The notes beneath the pieces are model-generated. The model had not been told where the DNA came from and searched no databases. It saw nothing but the letters and a program-made list of their open reading frames with translations. Of a stretch of 64,000 nt of DNA, positions 43,591-52,424 are shown in pieces (position 1 is the stretch's first letter; each line of letters starts with the position of its first letter). The translations under genes and the position numbers were made by a program. This stretch comes from Kitasatospora phosalacinea (GTDB taxonomy: Bacteria > Actinomycetota > Actinomycetes > Streptomycetales > Streptomycetaceae). The stretch covers positions 1 to 64,000 of the forward strand of contig NZ_BSSA01000003.1 of NCBI RefSeq assembly GCF_030268885.1, written 5' to 3'.

Positions 43591-44520
43591 ATGGGGCGCT
43601 ACGTCGCGAGGCGACTGCTCCAGATGATCCCGGTGTTCCTGGGCACGGTCACCATCATCTTCTTCATGACCCGCATGCTGCCCGGCGACCCCGCGGCCGC
43701 GATGTGGGGCGACAAGGCCGCCGACCCGGCCCAGCTCGCCGCGTTCAAGCACCAGATGGGACTCGACGTCTCCAAGTGGCAGCAGTACCTCAACTACATG
43801 GGGGACCTGTTCACCGGTGACTTCGGCACGACCATGGGCGGCCGCAAGGTCACCGACGTGATCGGCGAGGCGTTCCCGGTCACCATCCAGCTCGCGCTGC
43901 TCGCCTTCGCCTTCGAACTGGTCGTCGGCGTCGCGATCGGCCTGTTCGCCGGCCTGCGCCGCGGCAAGGCGTTCGACAAGTCGACCCTGGTCCTGACCCT
44001 GCTGCTGATCTCCATCCCCGTCCCGGTGCTCGGCTTCATCTTCCAGAACGTCTTCGCGATCCAGCTCGGCTGGGTCAAGCCGACGGTGCAGGCGCAGCAC
44101 ATGACCTTCGACCAGCTGATCCTGCCCGCCGTCGTGCTGGGCTCGATCTCGCTGGCGTACGTCGCCCGCCTGACCCGGACCTCCATCGCGGAGAACCTGA
44201 AGGCCGACTACATGCGCACCGCCGTCGCCAAGGGCCTGCCCAGGCGCAAGGTGATCGGCACCCACCTGCTGCGCAACTCGATGATCCCGGTGGTCACCTT
44301 CCTGGGCACCGACCTGGGCGCCCTGATGGGCGGCGCGATCGTCACCGAGGGCATCTTCAACGTCCAGGGCGTCGGTAACGCGCTGTACCACGCCATCGGC
44401 CGCAGCGAGGGTGCGACCGTCTCCGGCTTCGTCGTGGTGCTGGTGCTGGTCTTCCTCTTCGCCAGCCTGCTCGTCGACCTGCTCTACGCGGTCCTGGACC
44501 CGAGGATCCGGTATGCCTGA
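43591..44520 (+). CDS. Peptide ABC transporter permease, DppB type (operon 1)
   Basis: 309 aa from ATG 43591 with TTGGAGGCAC upstream. Six transmembrane helices, the first in VARRLLQMIPVFLGTVTIIFFMTRM, and the EAA loop YMRTAVAKGLPRRKVIGTHLLRNSMIPVVTFLGTDLGALMGGAIVTEGIFNVQGVG that contacts the ATPase. The segment LPGDPAAAMWGDKAADPAQLAAFKHQMGLD is the usual DppB-type periplasmic stretch. The stop overlaps the next permease start by eight bases. Confidence 0.94.
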   Translation: MGRYVARRLLQMIPVFLGTVTIIFFMTRMLPGDPAAAMWGDKAADPAQLAAFKHQMGLDVSKWQQYLNYMGDLFTGDFGTTMGGRKVTDVIGEAFPVTIQLALLAFAFELVVGVAIGLFAGLRRGKAFDKSTLVLTLLLISIPVPVLGFIFQNVFAIQLGWVKPTVQAQHMTFDQLILPAVVLGSISLAYVARLTRTSIAENLKADYMRTAVAKGLPRRKVIGTHLLRNSMIPVVTFLGTDLGALMGGAIVTEGIFNVQGVGNALYHAIGRSEGATVSGFVVVLVLVFLFASLLVDLLYAVLDPRIRYA

Positions 44521-45463
44521 CATGATCGAAAAGACCGCCCCCGCGGGAGAGAACGCGATCCCCGCGCAGCGGGGCACCGCCGCCGAGGCGAAGGCCGAGA
44601 AGCCCCGCAGCCTCGGCCTGGACGCCTGGCACGACCTGCGCAAGCGCCCGGTCTTCGTCATCTCCGCGGTGCTGATCGTCCTGCTGGTGCTGTTCGCGAT
44701 CGCCCCGAGCCTGTTCACCTCGGTGGACCCGCGGGCCGGCGACCTGCGCAACCACTACCTGACCAAGCCGAACTACCTGCACTTCTTCCAGGGCGACTGG
44801 TTCGGCTACGACGGCCAGGGCCGCTCCATCTACGCCCGGATGATCTACGGCGCCCGCGCCTCGGTGGTCGTCGGCATCTGCGTCACCGCCGGCGTCACCG
44901 TCCTCGGCGGCCTGCTGGGCATGATCGCGGGCTACTACGGCGGCTGGGTCGACACGATCGTCTCCCGCTTCACCGACATGGTCTTCGGCATCCCGCTGCT
45001 GCTGGGCGCGCTGGTCATCCTGAACGCCTTCCAGGTCCGCACGGTCTGGTCGGTGGTCTTCGCGCTGGTCGTCCTCGGCTGGACGCAGATGACCCGCGTG
45101 ATGCGCGGCTCGGTGATCACCGTCAAGCAGTCCGACTACGTGACCGCGGCCAAGGCGCTCGGCGCCGGCACCGGCCGGATCATGTTCAAGCACATCCTGC
45201 CGAACGCGATCGCCCCGGTGATCGTGGTCGCGACCATCGCGCTCGGCGGCTACATCGCCACCGAGGCCACGCTGAGCTTCCTCGGCATCGGTCTGCAGGA
45301 CCCGACCATCTCCTGGGGCATCGACATCAACTCGGCCCAGAAGGTGATCCGCCAGGCACCGTTCGCGCTGTTCTTCCCGGCCGGCATGCTCTCCGTCACC
45401 GTCCTGGCGTTCATCATGCTCGGCGACGCGGTGCGCGACGCCCTCGACCCGAAGCTGCGTTGA
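44513..45463 (+). CDS. Peptide ABC transporter permease, DppC type (operon 1)
   Basis: 316 aa from ATG 44513, which overlaps the previous stop. A cytosolic N-terminus of about 45 residues leads into the first helix (PVFVISAVLIVLLVLFAIAPSLF). The DppC features are WFGYDGQGRSIYARMIYGARASVVVGI and the EAA loop KQSDYVTAAKALGAGTGRIMFKHILPNAIAPVIVVATIALGGYIATEATLSFLGIGLQDPTISWG. It pairs with the preceding permease to form the channel. Confidence 0.94.
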   Translation: MPDMIEKTAPAGENAIPAQRGTAAEAKAEKPRSLGLDAWHDLRKRPVFVISAVLIVLLVLFAIAPSLFTSVDPRAGDLRNHYLTKPNYLHFFQGDWFGYDGQGRSIYARMIYGARASVVVGICVTAGVTVLGGLLGMIAGYYGGWVDTIVSRFTDMVFGIPLLLGALVILNAFQVRTVWSVVFALVVLGWTQMTRVMRGSVITVKQSDYVTAAKALGAGTGRIMFKHILPNAIAPVIVVATIALGGYIATEATLSFLGIGLQDPTISWGIDINSAQKVIRQAPFALFFPAGMLSVTVLAFIMLGDAVRDALDPKLR

Positions 45464-45480
45464 GAGAGGCGGCCCGCATC

Positions 45481-46533
45481 ATGACCACCGCACTTGAGAA
45501 GACCACTGCCGCGAAGGACCGCCCGGTCCCGGGCACCCCGCTGCTCGAAGTCCGCGACCTGCACGTCGAGTTCAAGACCCGGGACGGCGTCGCCAAGGCC
45601 GTCAACGGCGTCAACTACTCGGTCGCCGCGGGCGAGACGCTGGCCGTGCTCGGCGAGTCCGGCTCCGGCAAGTCCGTCACCGCGCAGACCATCATGGGCA
45701 TCCTCGACATGCCGCCCGGCCGGATCACCTCCGGGGAGATCCTGTTCCGCGGCCAGGACATGCTGAAGATGTCCGGCGAGGAGCGCCGGAAGATCCGCGG
45801 CCGCAAGATCGCGATGATCTTCCAGGACGCGCTCTCCTCGCTCAACCCGGTGCTCTCCGTCGGCTACCAGCTCGGCGAGATGTTCCGCGTGCACCAGGGC
45901 CTCTCCAAGAAGGAGGCCAAGGCCAAGGCGATCGAGCTGATGGACCGGGTGCGCATCCCGGCCGCCGCCCAGCGCGTGAACGACTACCCGCACCAGTTCT
46001 CCGGCGGCATGCGCCAGCGCATCATGATCGCGATGGCGCTGGCCCTGGAGCCGGACCTGATCATCGCGGACGAGCCCACCACCGCGCTGGACGTCACCGT
46101 CCAGGCCCAGGTGATGGACCTGCTCGCGGAACTGCAGGCCGAGTACCACATGGGCCTGATCCTGATCACCCACGACCTCGGCGTGGTCGCCGACGTCGCG
46201 GACAAGATCGCCGTCATGTACGCGGGCCGGATCGTCGAGACCGCCCCCGTCCACGACCTGTACGCCAACCCCGCCCACCCCTACACCGAGGGCCTGCTCC
46301 GGTCGATCCCGCGACTGGACCAGAAGGGCGAGGAGCTGTACGCGATCAAGGGCCTGCCGCCCAACCTCTACAAGGTCCCGGCCGGCTGCGCGTTCAACCC
46401 GCGCTGCGACGCCGCCACCGACCTGTGCCGCACCGAGAGCCCCGCCCTGCACCAGGTCACCGACCGGGACGGCGCCGAGCTCGCCGGGCGCAAGAGCGCC
46501 TGCCACTTCTGGAAGGAGACCCTCCATGGCTGA
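45481..46533 (+). CDS. Peptide ABC transporter ATP-binding protein, DppD type (operon 1)
   Basis: 350 aa from ATG 45481 with GAGAGGCGG upstream. Walker [10 protein letters not shown], signature [19 protein letters not shown], Walker [14 protein letters not shown]-loop and the H-switch in [14 protein letters not shown]. The C-terminal oligopeptide-transporter extension with the cysteine pattern CAFNPRC-x5-DLC-x25-C (possible Fe-S cluster, as in Dpp/Opp ATPases) is intact. The last eight bases overlap the DppF-type gene. The middle is almost identical in DNA to the paralogue at 51372. Confidence 0.95.
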   Translation: MTTALEKTTAAKDRPVPGTPLLEVRDLHVEFKTRDGVAKAVNGVNYSVAAGETLAVLGESGSGKSVTAQTIMGILDMPPGRITSGEILFRGQDMLKMSGEERRKIRGRKIAMIFQDALSSLNPVLSVGYQLGEMFRVHQGLSKKEAKAKAIELMDRVRIPAAAQRVNDYPHQFSGGMRQRIMIAMALALEPDLIIADEPTTALDVTVQAQVMDLLAELQAEYHMGLILITHDLGVVADVADKIAVMYAGRIVETAPVHDLYANPAHPYTEGLLRSIPRLDQKGEELYAIKGLPPNLYKVPAGCAFNPRCDAATDLCRTESPALHQVTDRDGAELAGRKSACHFWKETLHG

Positions 46534-47545
46534 GCCCATCCTGGAGGTCCGCGACCTGGTCAAGCACTACCCGCTGACCCAGGGCATCCTGTTCAAGAAG
46601 CAGGTCGGCGCGGTCAAGGCCGTCGACGGCATCTCCTTCACCCTCCACAAGGGCGAGACGCTCGGCATCGTCGGCGAGTCCGGCTGCGGCAAGTCGACCC
46701 TGGCCAAGGTCCTGATGAACCTGGAGCGGGCCACCGCGGGCCAGGTCCTCTACAAGGGCGAGGACATCTCCCGGCTGTCCGGCGCCGCGCTCAAGGCGGT
46801 GCGCCGCAACATCCAGATGGTGTTCCAGGACCCGTACACCTCGCTGAACCCGCGGATGACGGTCGGCGACATCATCGGGGAGCCCTTCGAGATCCACCCC
46901 GAGGTGGCGCCGAAGGGCGACCGGCGCAAGGCCGTGCAGGACCTGCTGGACGTGGTGGGCCTGAACCCGGAGTACATCAACCGGTACCCGCACCAGTTCT
47001 CCGGCGGCCAGCGCCAGCGCATCGGCATCGCCCGCGGCCTGGCGCTCAAGCCGGAGGTGATCATCTGCGACGAGCCGGTCTCCGCGCTGGACGTCTCGGT
47101 GCAGGCCCAGGTGATCAACCTGCTGGAGAAGCTGCAGCAGGACTTCGAGCTCTCCTACATGTTCATCGCCCACGACCTGTCGATCGTCCGGCACATCTCC
47201 GACCGGGTCGGCGTGATGTACCTCGGCAAGATGGTCGAGATCGGCACCGACCTGGAGATCTACGACCACGCCACCCACCCGTACACCCAGGCGCTGCTGT
47301 CCGCGGTGCCGGTGCCGGACCCGAGCGACCGGGAGAAGCGGGAGCGGATCATCCTCTCCGGCGACATCCCCTCTCCGGCCAACCCGCCCTCCGGCTGCCG
47401 GTTCCGCACCCGCTGCTGGAAGGCGCAGGAGCGCTGCTCCACCGAGCTCCCGCTGCTGGCCGTCCCCGAGCTGCTGGCCGGTGGCGCCAAGCACGAGTCG
47501 GCCTGCCACTTCGCGGCCGAGCGGGAGACCGCGGCCGCCGCCTGA
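46526..47545 (+). CDS. Peptide ABC transporter ATP-binding protein, DppF type (operon 1)
   Basis: 339 aa. Walker [10 protein letters not shown], signature [19 protein letters not shown], Walker [14 protein letters not shown]-switch MFIAHDLSIVRHI. The C-terminal cysteine cluster is [14 protein letters not shown] plus a last Cys in SACHF. The N-terminal KHYPLTQGILFKKQVGAVKAVDG is the DppF hallmark. Bases 46766-47137 have no nucleotide difference from 52726-53097 in the operon 2 paralogue. It forms the ATPase pair with the preceding gene. Confidence 0.95.
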   Translation: MAEPILEVRDLVKHYPLTQGILFKKQVGAVKAVDGISFTLHKGETLGIVGESGCGKSTLAKVLMNLERATAGQVLYKGEDISRLSGAALKAVRRNIQMVFQDPYTSLNPRMTVGDIIGEPFEIHPEVAPKGDRRKAVQDLLDVVGLNPEYINRYPHQFSGGQRQRIGIARGLALKPEVIICDEPVSALDVSVQAQVINLLEKLQQDFELSYMFIAHDLSIVRHISDRVGVMYLGKMVEIGTDLEIYDHATHPYTQALLSAVPVPDPSDREKRERIILSGDIPSPANPPSGCRFRTRCWKAQERCSTELPLLAVPELLAGGAKHESACHFAAERETAAAA

Positions 47546-47573
47546 AGGCCGGCGCGGCACTGACGGGCACTCA

Positions 47574-47608
47574 GGAGGGGTGCCGGGCGACACGCCCGGC
47601 ACCCCTCC
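47574..47608 (+). terminator. Terminator of peptide operon 1
   Basis: A perfect 16-bp stem, GGAGGGGTGCCGGGCG (47574-47589) with its complement at 47593-47608, encloses a 3-nt loop, 29 bp after the last gene of operon 1. It shows that operon 2 has its own promoter. Confidence 0.88.
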
Positions 47609-47662
47609 GCCGTACCTCCCCCGTCCGGCCCTACTGCGGTCGCGCCGCACCTGCCCGCCCCT

Positions 47663-47686
47663 TCTCATGAGGTGAGATGCGTCTCA
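47663..47686. promoter_or_regulatory. TCTCA/TGAGA operator-like sites before operon 2
   Basis: TCTCA (47663-47667), TGAGA (47673-47677) and TCTCA (47682-47686) give two overlapping dyads that share the middle half-site, just upstream of the GAGGAGG ribosome binding site of binding-protein gene 2. No comparable pattern precedes operon 1. Confidence 0.5.
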
Positions 47687-47709
47687 TACACCCCTGAGGA
47701 GGAAGCTCC

Positions 47710-49338
47710 ATGCCTGCAGGCACCCGCGTGCGCTGGGCTGTTGTCAGTGCGACGTCCGTGGCCCTGGTGGCCACGGGTTGTGGCAGTAGCGGTGACGGCG
47801 GCTCCGGCGGCGGTTCGTCGGACACCAGCAAGACCTTCACCTACCAGAGCAGCGAGCCGCAGAACCCGCTGCAGCCTGCCAACGCCAACGAGACCGGCGG
47901 CGGACGCATCGTGCAGAACCTCTTCAAGGGCCTGGCCGACTACGACCCCTCCAGCGGCAAGCTGCGGATGCAGGTCGCGGAGTCGATCGACACCAGTGAC
48001 GCGCAGACCTACAACGTCACGCTGAAGTCGGGGTGGACGTTCCACGACGGGACGCCGGTGACGGCGAAGAGCTTCGTGGACGCCTGGAACTGGGCGGCCA
48101 ACGTCGGCAACAACCAGATCAACAGCTCCTGGTTCGGCGACATCGAGGGCTACAAGGACGTCCACCCGGAGAGCGGTTCGCCGACCACCGACAAGATGTC
48201 CGGCCTGACCGTCCAGGACGACACGCACTTCACGATCAAGCTGTACAACAAGGTCTCGTACTTCCCGTACAAGCTGGGGTACGTGGCCTTCTCGCCGCTC
48301 CCGGAGGGGTTCTTCAAGGACCCGGCGGGCTACGGGCAGAAGCCGGTGGGCAACGGGCCATACCAGTTCGTCAGCTGGGACCACAACTCGCAGGTGGTCA
48401 CCAAGACCTTCGCCAACTACCAGGGCGTGGACAAGCCGAAGAACGGCGGCGTCGTCTTCAAGATGTACACCACCGCCGAGGCCGCCTACGCGGACCTGCA
48501 GTCGAACAACCTGGACGTGATGGACCAGGTGCCGCCGTCGGCGCTGGCGAACTACAAGAACGACCTGGGCGACCGGGCGATCGACGCCCCGCAGGGCGCG
48601 ATCCAGAACGTCGGCTTCACCCTCTACCAGCCCGAGTGGCAGGGCGCGAACACCGCCAAGGTCCGGCAGGGCCTGTCGATGGCGATCGACCGCGACACCA
48701 TCACCAAGACGGTGCTGCAGGGCTCGCGCAAGTCCGCCACCGCCTGGGTCGCCGAGGGCGTCGAGGGCTACAAGTCCGGCACCTGCGGGGACTTCTGCAC
48801 GTACAACCCGGACAAGGCGAAGCAGCTGATCCAGGAGGGCGGCGGCGTCCCCGGCAACGCGGTCAAGATCACGTACAACGCGGACGGCGGCCACAAGGAG
48901 TGGGTGGACGCGGTCTGCAACTCGATCCGGCAGGCGACCGGGGTGAACTGCAGCGGCGACCCGAAGACCGACTTCAAGACCGCCCGCGCGGCGATCACCG
49001 GGCACCAGATCAACGGCATGTTCCGCACCGGCTGGGTGCAGGACTACCCGCTGAACGCCAACTTCCTGGCGGACGTCTACCGCACCGGCGCGGCCTCCAA
49101 CGACACCGGCTACTCCAGCCCGGAGTTCGACAAGCTCTCCACCGAGGCCGACCAGGCCGCCTCGATCCAGGACACCGCGACCGGCTACCAGAAGGCCGAG
49201 GAGCAGCTGGCGACCGACATGCCGGCCATCCCGCTCTGGTACTACCGGACCAACTCCGGCTACTCCACGAACGTCCAGAACGTCACGTTCGACTCCTTCG
49301 GCAACCCGGCCTGGACCCAGGTCGAGGTCAAGGGCTGA
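47710..49338 (+). CDS. Peptide ABC transporter substrate-binding lipoprotein (operon 2)
   Basis: 542 aa from ATG 47710 with GAGGAGGAAG upstream. The lipobox ends at Cys24 (LVATGC|GS) and is followed by a Gly/Ser/Asp linker. It has the same SBP_bac_5 body as the operon 1 protein: SSEPQNPLQPANANETGGGRIVQNLFKGLADYD, SGWTFHDGTPVTAKSFVDAWNWA, VGNGPYQFVSWDH, RQGLSMAIDRDTITKTVLQGSRKSATAWV. The two binding proteins differ far more than the ATPases of their operons, consistent with different peptide ligands. It delivers substrate to the permeases that follow. Confidence 0.92.
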   Translation: MPAGTRVRWAVVSATSVALVATGCGSSGDGGSGGGSSDTSKTFTYQSSEPQNPLQPANANETGGGRIVQNLFKGLADYDPSSGKLRMQVAESIDTSDAQTYNVTLKSGWTFHDGTPVTAKSFVDAWNWAANVGNNQINSSWFGDIEGYKDVHPESGSPTTDKMSGLTVQDDTHFTIKLYNKVSYFPYKLGYVAFSPLPEGFFKDPAGYGQKPVGNGPYQFVSWDHNSQVVTKTFANYQGVDKPKNGGVVFKMYTTAEAAYADLQSNNLDVMDQVPPSALANYKNDLGDRAIDAPQGAIQNVGFTLYQPEWQGANTAKVRQGLSMAIDRDTITKTVLQGSRKSATAWVAEGVEGYKSGTCGDFCTYNPDKAKQLIQEGGGVPGNAVKITYNADGGHKEWVDAVCNSIRQATGVNCSGDPKTDFKTARAAITGHQINGMFRTGWVQDYPLNANFLADVYRTGAASNDTGYSSPEFDKLSTEADQAASIQDTATGYQKAEEQLATDMPAIPLWYYRTNSGYSTNVQNVTFDSFGNPAWTQVEVKG

Positions 49339-49352
49339 CCTGCCCGGCACCG

Positions 49353-49382
49353 GCCCCGTCCTCCCCGCACGGAGGGCGGGGC
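49353..49382 (+). terminator. Intercistronic hairpin after binding-protein gene 2
   Basis: GCCCCGTCCTCC (49353-49364) pairs with GGAGGGCGGGGC (49371-49382), one G·T pair, around a 6-nt loop. Its position is equivalent to the hairpin in operon 1, but the sequence is different. Confidence 0.72.
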
Positions 49383-49419
49383 TCCGGTACTACGTCACCC
49401 CTTCGGAGGGAGGGCTCCC

Positions 49420-50346
49420 ATGGGCCACTACGTACTACGCCGCGTGCTCCAGATGATCCCGGTGTTCTTCGGGGCCACGCTGCTGATCTTCCTGATGGTG
49501 TACAGCCTGCCCGGCGACCCGATCGCCGCGATGTTCGGCGACAAGGCCGCCGACCCGGCGCAGGTCGCCAGCCTGCGGCACAAGTACTACCTCGACCAGC
49601 CGCTGTGGAAGCAGTACCTGCACTACATGAACAACATCTTCCACCTGGACTTCGGCACCAGCTTCACCGGCCGCCCGGTCTCCGAGATCATGGCGGACGC
49701 CTTCCCGGTCACCATCCGGCTGGCCCTGGTCGCCTTCTTCTTCGAGATCTTCATCGGCCTGCCGCTCGGCCTGATCGCCGGCCTGTACCGCGGCAGCATC
49801 GCCGACACCCTGGTCCTGGTGCTGACCCTGATCGTCATCTCGATCCCGGTGTTCGTGCTCGGCTACATCGCGCAGACGATCTTCGCGATCAACCTGGGAT
49901 GGGTCACCGCGACCGTCCAGGACTCCAAGGACATCACCCAGTTGATCCTGCCGGGCCTGGTGCTGGCGTCCCTGTCGCTGGCCTACGTCGCCCGGCTCAC
50001 CCGCACCTCGATCGGCGAGAACCTGCGCGCCGACTACATGCGCACCGCGGTGGCCAAGGGCCTGCCCCGGCACACCATCATCGGGCGGCACCTGCTGCGC
50101 AACTCGCTGATCCCGGTGGTGACCTTCCTGGGCACCGACCTGGGCGCCCTGATGGGCGGCGCGATCGTCACCGAGGGCATCTTCAACATCGCCGGCGTCG
50201 GCAACGTCCTCTACAAGGCGATCAACCAGAAGGAAGGCCCGACGGTCGTCGGCATCGTCACCGTGCTCGTGCTGGTGTACCTGGTCGCCAGCCTGGTCGT
50301 CGACCTGCTCTACGCCGTCCTGGACCCGAGGATCCGCTATGCCTGA
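49420..50346 (+). CDS. Peptide ABC transporter permease, DppB type (operon 2)
   Basis: 308 aa from ATG 49420 with GGAGGGAG upstream. First helix VLRRVLQMIPVFFGATLLIFLMVYSLPGDP. The EAA loop YMRTAVAKGLPRHTIIGRHLLRNSLIPVVTFLGTDLGALMGGAIVTEGIFNIAGVG is nearly the same as in the operon 1 permease. It has six helices and normal length. The stop overlaps the next gene by eight bases, as in operon 1. Confidence 0.94.
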   Translation: MGHYVLRRVLQMIPVFFGATLLIFLMVYSLPGDPIAAMFGDKAADPAQVASLRHKYYLDQPLWKQYLHYMNNIFHLDFGTSFTGRPVSEIMADAFPVTIRLALVAFFFEIFIGLPLGLIAGLYRGSIADTLVLVLTLIVISIPVFVLGYIAQTIFAINLGWVTATVQDSKDITQLILPGLVLASLSLAYVARLTRTSIGENLRADYMRTAVAKGLPRHTIIGRHLLRNSLIPVVTFLGTDLGALMGGAIVTEGIFNIAGVGNVLYKAINQKEGPTVVGIVTVLVLVYLVASLVVDLLYAVLDPRIRYA

Positions 50347-51352
50347 GCGCAACGAGGACATCCCCGACCACAACGACCCGCTGCGCAACATCCAGCCGAC
50401 CGACAGCGACCACCTCGACTACGTCGGACAGCAGGGACTGGCCGTGGAGCAGGAGACGCTGATCGAGCCCGACCCGGTCAAGCGGGAGCAGGCCCGCAGC
50501 CTGTGGGGCGACGCCTGGCGGGACCTGCGCAAGCGGCCCACCTTCATCATCTCGGCACTGCTGATCCTGCTGCTGATCGTGATCGCGATCTGGCCCGGGC
50601 TGTTCACCAACGCCGACCCGCGGGCCGCCAACCTGACCCAGGACTACCTGCGCAAGCCCGACTACACCGACTTCTTCGGGGCGGGCTGGTTCGGTTACGA
50701 CGGCCAGGGCCGCTCCATCTACGCCCGGGTGCTCTACGGGGCCCGGGCGTCCATCACGGTCGGCATCTGCGTCACCCTGGCGGTCACCGTCCTGGGCGGG
50801 CTGGCCGGGATGGTCTCCGGGTACTTCGGCGGCTGGACCGACTCGGTGATCTCCCGGATCATCGACATCTTCTTCGGCATCCCGCTGCTGCTCGGCGCCC
50901 TGGTGCTGCTGAACGCGTTCTCCGTCCGCACCGTCTGGTCGGTGGTGATCGCGCTGGCCTTCCTGGGCTGGACGCAGCTGGCCCGCGTGATGCGCGGCTC
51001 GGTGATCACCGTCAAGCAGTCCGACTACGTGGTCGCCGGGCGGGCGCTCGGCGCCGGCACCGGGCGGCTGATGTTCCGGCACATCCTGCCGAACGCGGTG
51101 GCCCCGGTGATCGTGGTCGCGACCATCGCGCTCGGCGGCTACATCACCGCGGAGGCCACGCTGAGCTTCCTCGGCATCGGCCTGCAGGACCCGACGATCT
51201 CCTGGGGCGTGGACATCTCCTCCGCGCAGAAGGTGATCCGGCAGGCCCCGTTCGCCCTGTTCTTCCCGGCCGCGGCGCTCTCCGTCACCGTGCTGGCCTT
51301 CATCATGCTGGGCGACGCGGTGCGCGACGCCCTCGATCCGAAGCTGCGCTGA
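50339..51352 (+). CDS. Peptide ABC transporter permease, DppC type (operon 2)
   Basis: 337 aa from ATG 50339. The cytosolic N-terminus is longer than in the operon 1 protein (about 65 residues, acidic, with DIPDHNDPLRNIQPTDSD). The first helix is PTFIISALLILLLIVIAIWPGLF. WFGYDGQGRSIYARVLYGARASITVGI and the EAA loop KQSDYVVAGRALGAGTGRLMFRHILPNAVAPVIVVATIALGGYITAEATLSFLGIGLQDPTISWG identify the DppC partner. Confidence 0.94.
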   Translation: MPERNEDIPDHNDPLRNIQPTDSDHLDYVGQQGLAVEQETLIEPDPVKREQARSLWGDAWRDLRKRPTFIISALLILLLIVIAIWPGLFTNADPRAANLTQDYLRKPDYTDFFGAGWFGYDGQGRSIYARVLYGARASITVGICVTLAVTVLGGLAGMVSGYFGGWTDSVISRIIDIFFGIPLLLGALVLLNAFSVRTVWSVVIALAFLGWTQLARVMRGSVITVKQSDYVVAGRALGAGTGRLMFRHILPNAVAPVIVVATIALGGYITAEATLSFLGIGLQDPTISWGVDISSAQKVIRQAPFALFFPAAALSVTVLAFIMLGDAVRDALDPKLR

Positions 51353-51371
51353 GCGAGGGGACACGAGGCAC

Positions 51372-52424
51372 ATGACCACCGCTGCCGACCAGGCCCGCAC
51401 GGCCCGCGAGGAACCGTTCACCGGGCCGCTGCTGGACGTGAAGGACCTGCACGTCGAGTTCAAGACCAGGGAGGGCGTCGCCAAGGCCGTCAACGGCGTC
51501 AACTACACCGTCAGCGCGGGCGAGACGCTGGCGGTGCTCGGCGAGTCCGGCTCCGGCAAGTCCGTCACCGCGCAGGCCATCATGGGCATCCTCGACATGC
51601 CGCCGGCCAGCATCCCGCAGGGGGAGATCCTGTTCCGCGGCCGGGACATGCTCAAGATGTCGAAGGACGAGCGGCGCAGGATCCGCGGACAGAAGATCGC
51701 GATGATCTTCCAGGACGCGCTCTCCTCGCTCAACCCGGTGCTCCCGGTCGGCTACCAGCTCGGCGAGATGTACCGCAAGCACCGCGGCGACAACCGCAAG
51801 GACGCCAAGGCCAAGGCGGTCGAGCTGATGGACCGGGTGCGCATCCCGGCGGCCAAGGAACGGGTCAACGACTACCCGCACCAGTTCTCCGGCGGCATGC
51901 GCCAGCGCATCATGATCGCGATGGCGCTGGCCCTGGAACCGGACCTGATCATCGCGGACGAGCCCACCACCGCGCTGGACGTCACCGTCCAGGCCCAGGT
52001 GATGGACCTGCTCGCGGAACTCCAGGCCGAGTACCACATGGGCCTGATCCTGATCACCCACGACCTCGGCGTGGTCGCCGACGTCGCGGACAAGATCGCC
52101 GTCATGTACGCGGGCCGGATCGTCGAGACCGCCCCCGTCCACGAGCTGTACGCCCGGCCCGCCCACCCGTACACCCGCGGGCTGCTGGACTCCATCCCGC
52201 GGCTCGACCAGAAGGGCCAGGAGCTCTTCGCGATCAAGGGCCTGCCGCCCAACCTGCTGCGGATCCCGCCCGGCTGCGCGTTCAACCCGCGCTGCCCGCG
52301 GGCGCAGGACGTCTGCCGGCAGAAGGTGCCGCCGCTGGAGCAGGTGACCGCGGACGACGGGACGCCGCTGCCCGGACGGCGCAGTGCGTGCTTCTTCTGG
52401 AAGGAGACCCTCCGTGACGGCTAA
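51372..52424 (+). CDS. Peptide ABC transporter ATP-binding protein, DppD type (operon 2)
   Basis: 350 aa from ATG 51372. Walker [10 protein letters not shown], signature [19 protein letters not shown], Walker [13 protein letters not shown] and H-switch [11 protein letters not shown], with the C-terminal cysteine cluster (CAFNPRCPRAQDVC). Much of the segment from about 51880 to 52145 matches the operon 1 paralogue, with only a few silent differences. Its stop overlaps the next gene by 11 bases. Confidence 0.95.
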   Translation: MTTAADQARTAREEPFTGPLLDVKDLHVEFKTREGVAKAVNGVNYTVSAGETLAVLGESGSGKSVTAQAIMGILDMPPASIPQGEILFRGRDMLKMSKDERRRIRGQKIAMIFQDALSSLNPVLPVGYQLGEMYRKHRGDNRKDAKAKAVELMDRVRIPAAKERVNDYPHQFSGGMRQRIMIAMALALEPDLIIADEPTTALDVTVQAQVMDLLAELQAEYHMGLILITHDLGVVADVADKIAVMYAGRIVETAPVHELYARPAHPYTRGLLDSIPRLDQKGQELFAIKGLPPNLLRIPPGCAFNPRCPRAQDVCRQKVPPLEQVTADDGTPLPGRRSACFFWKETLRDG

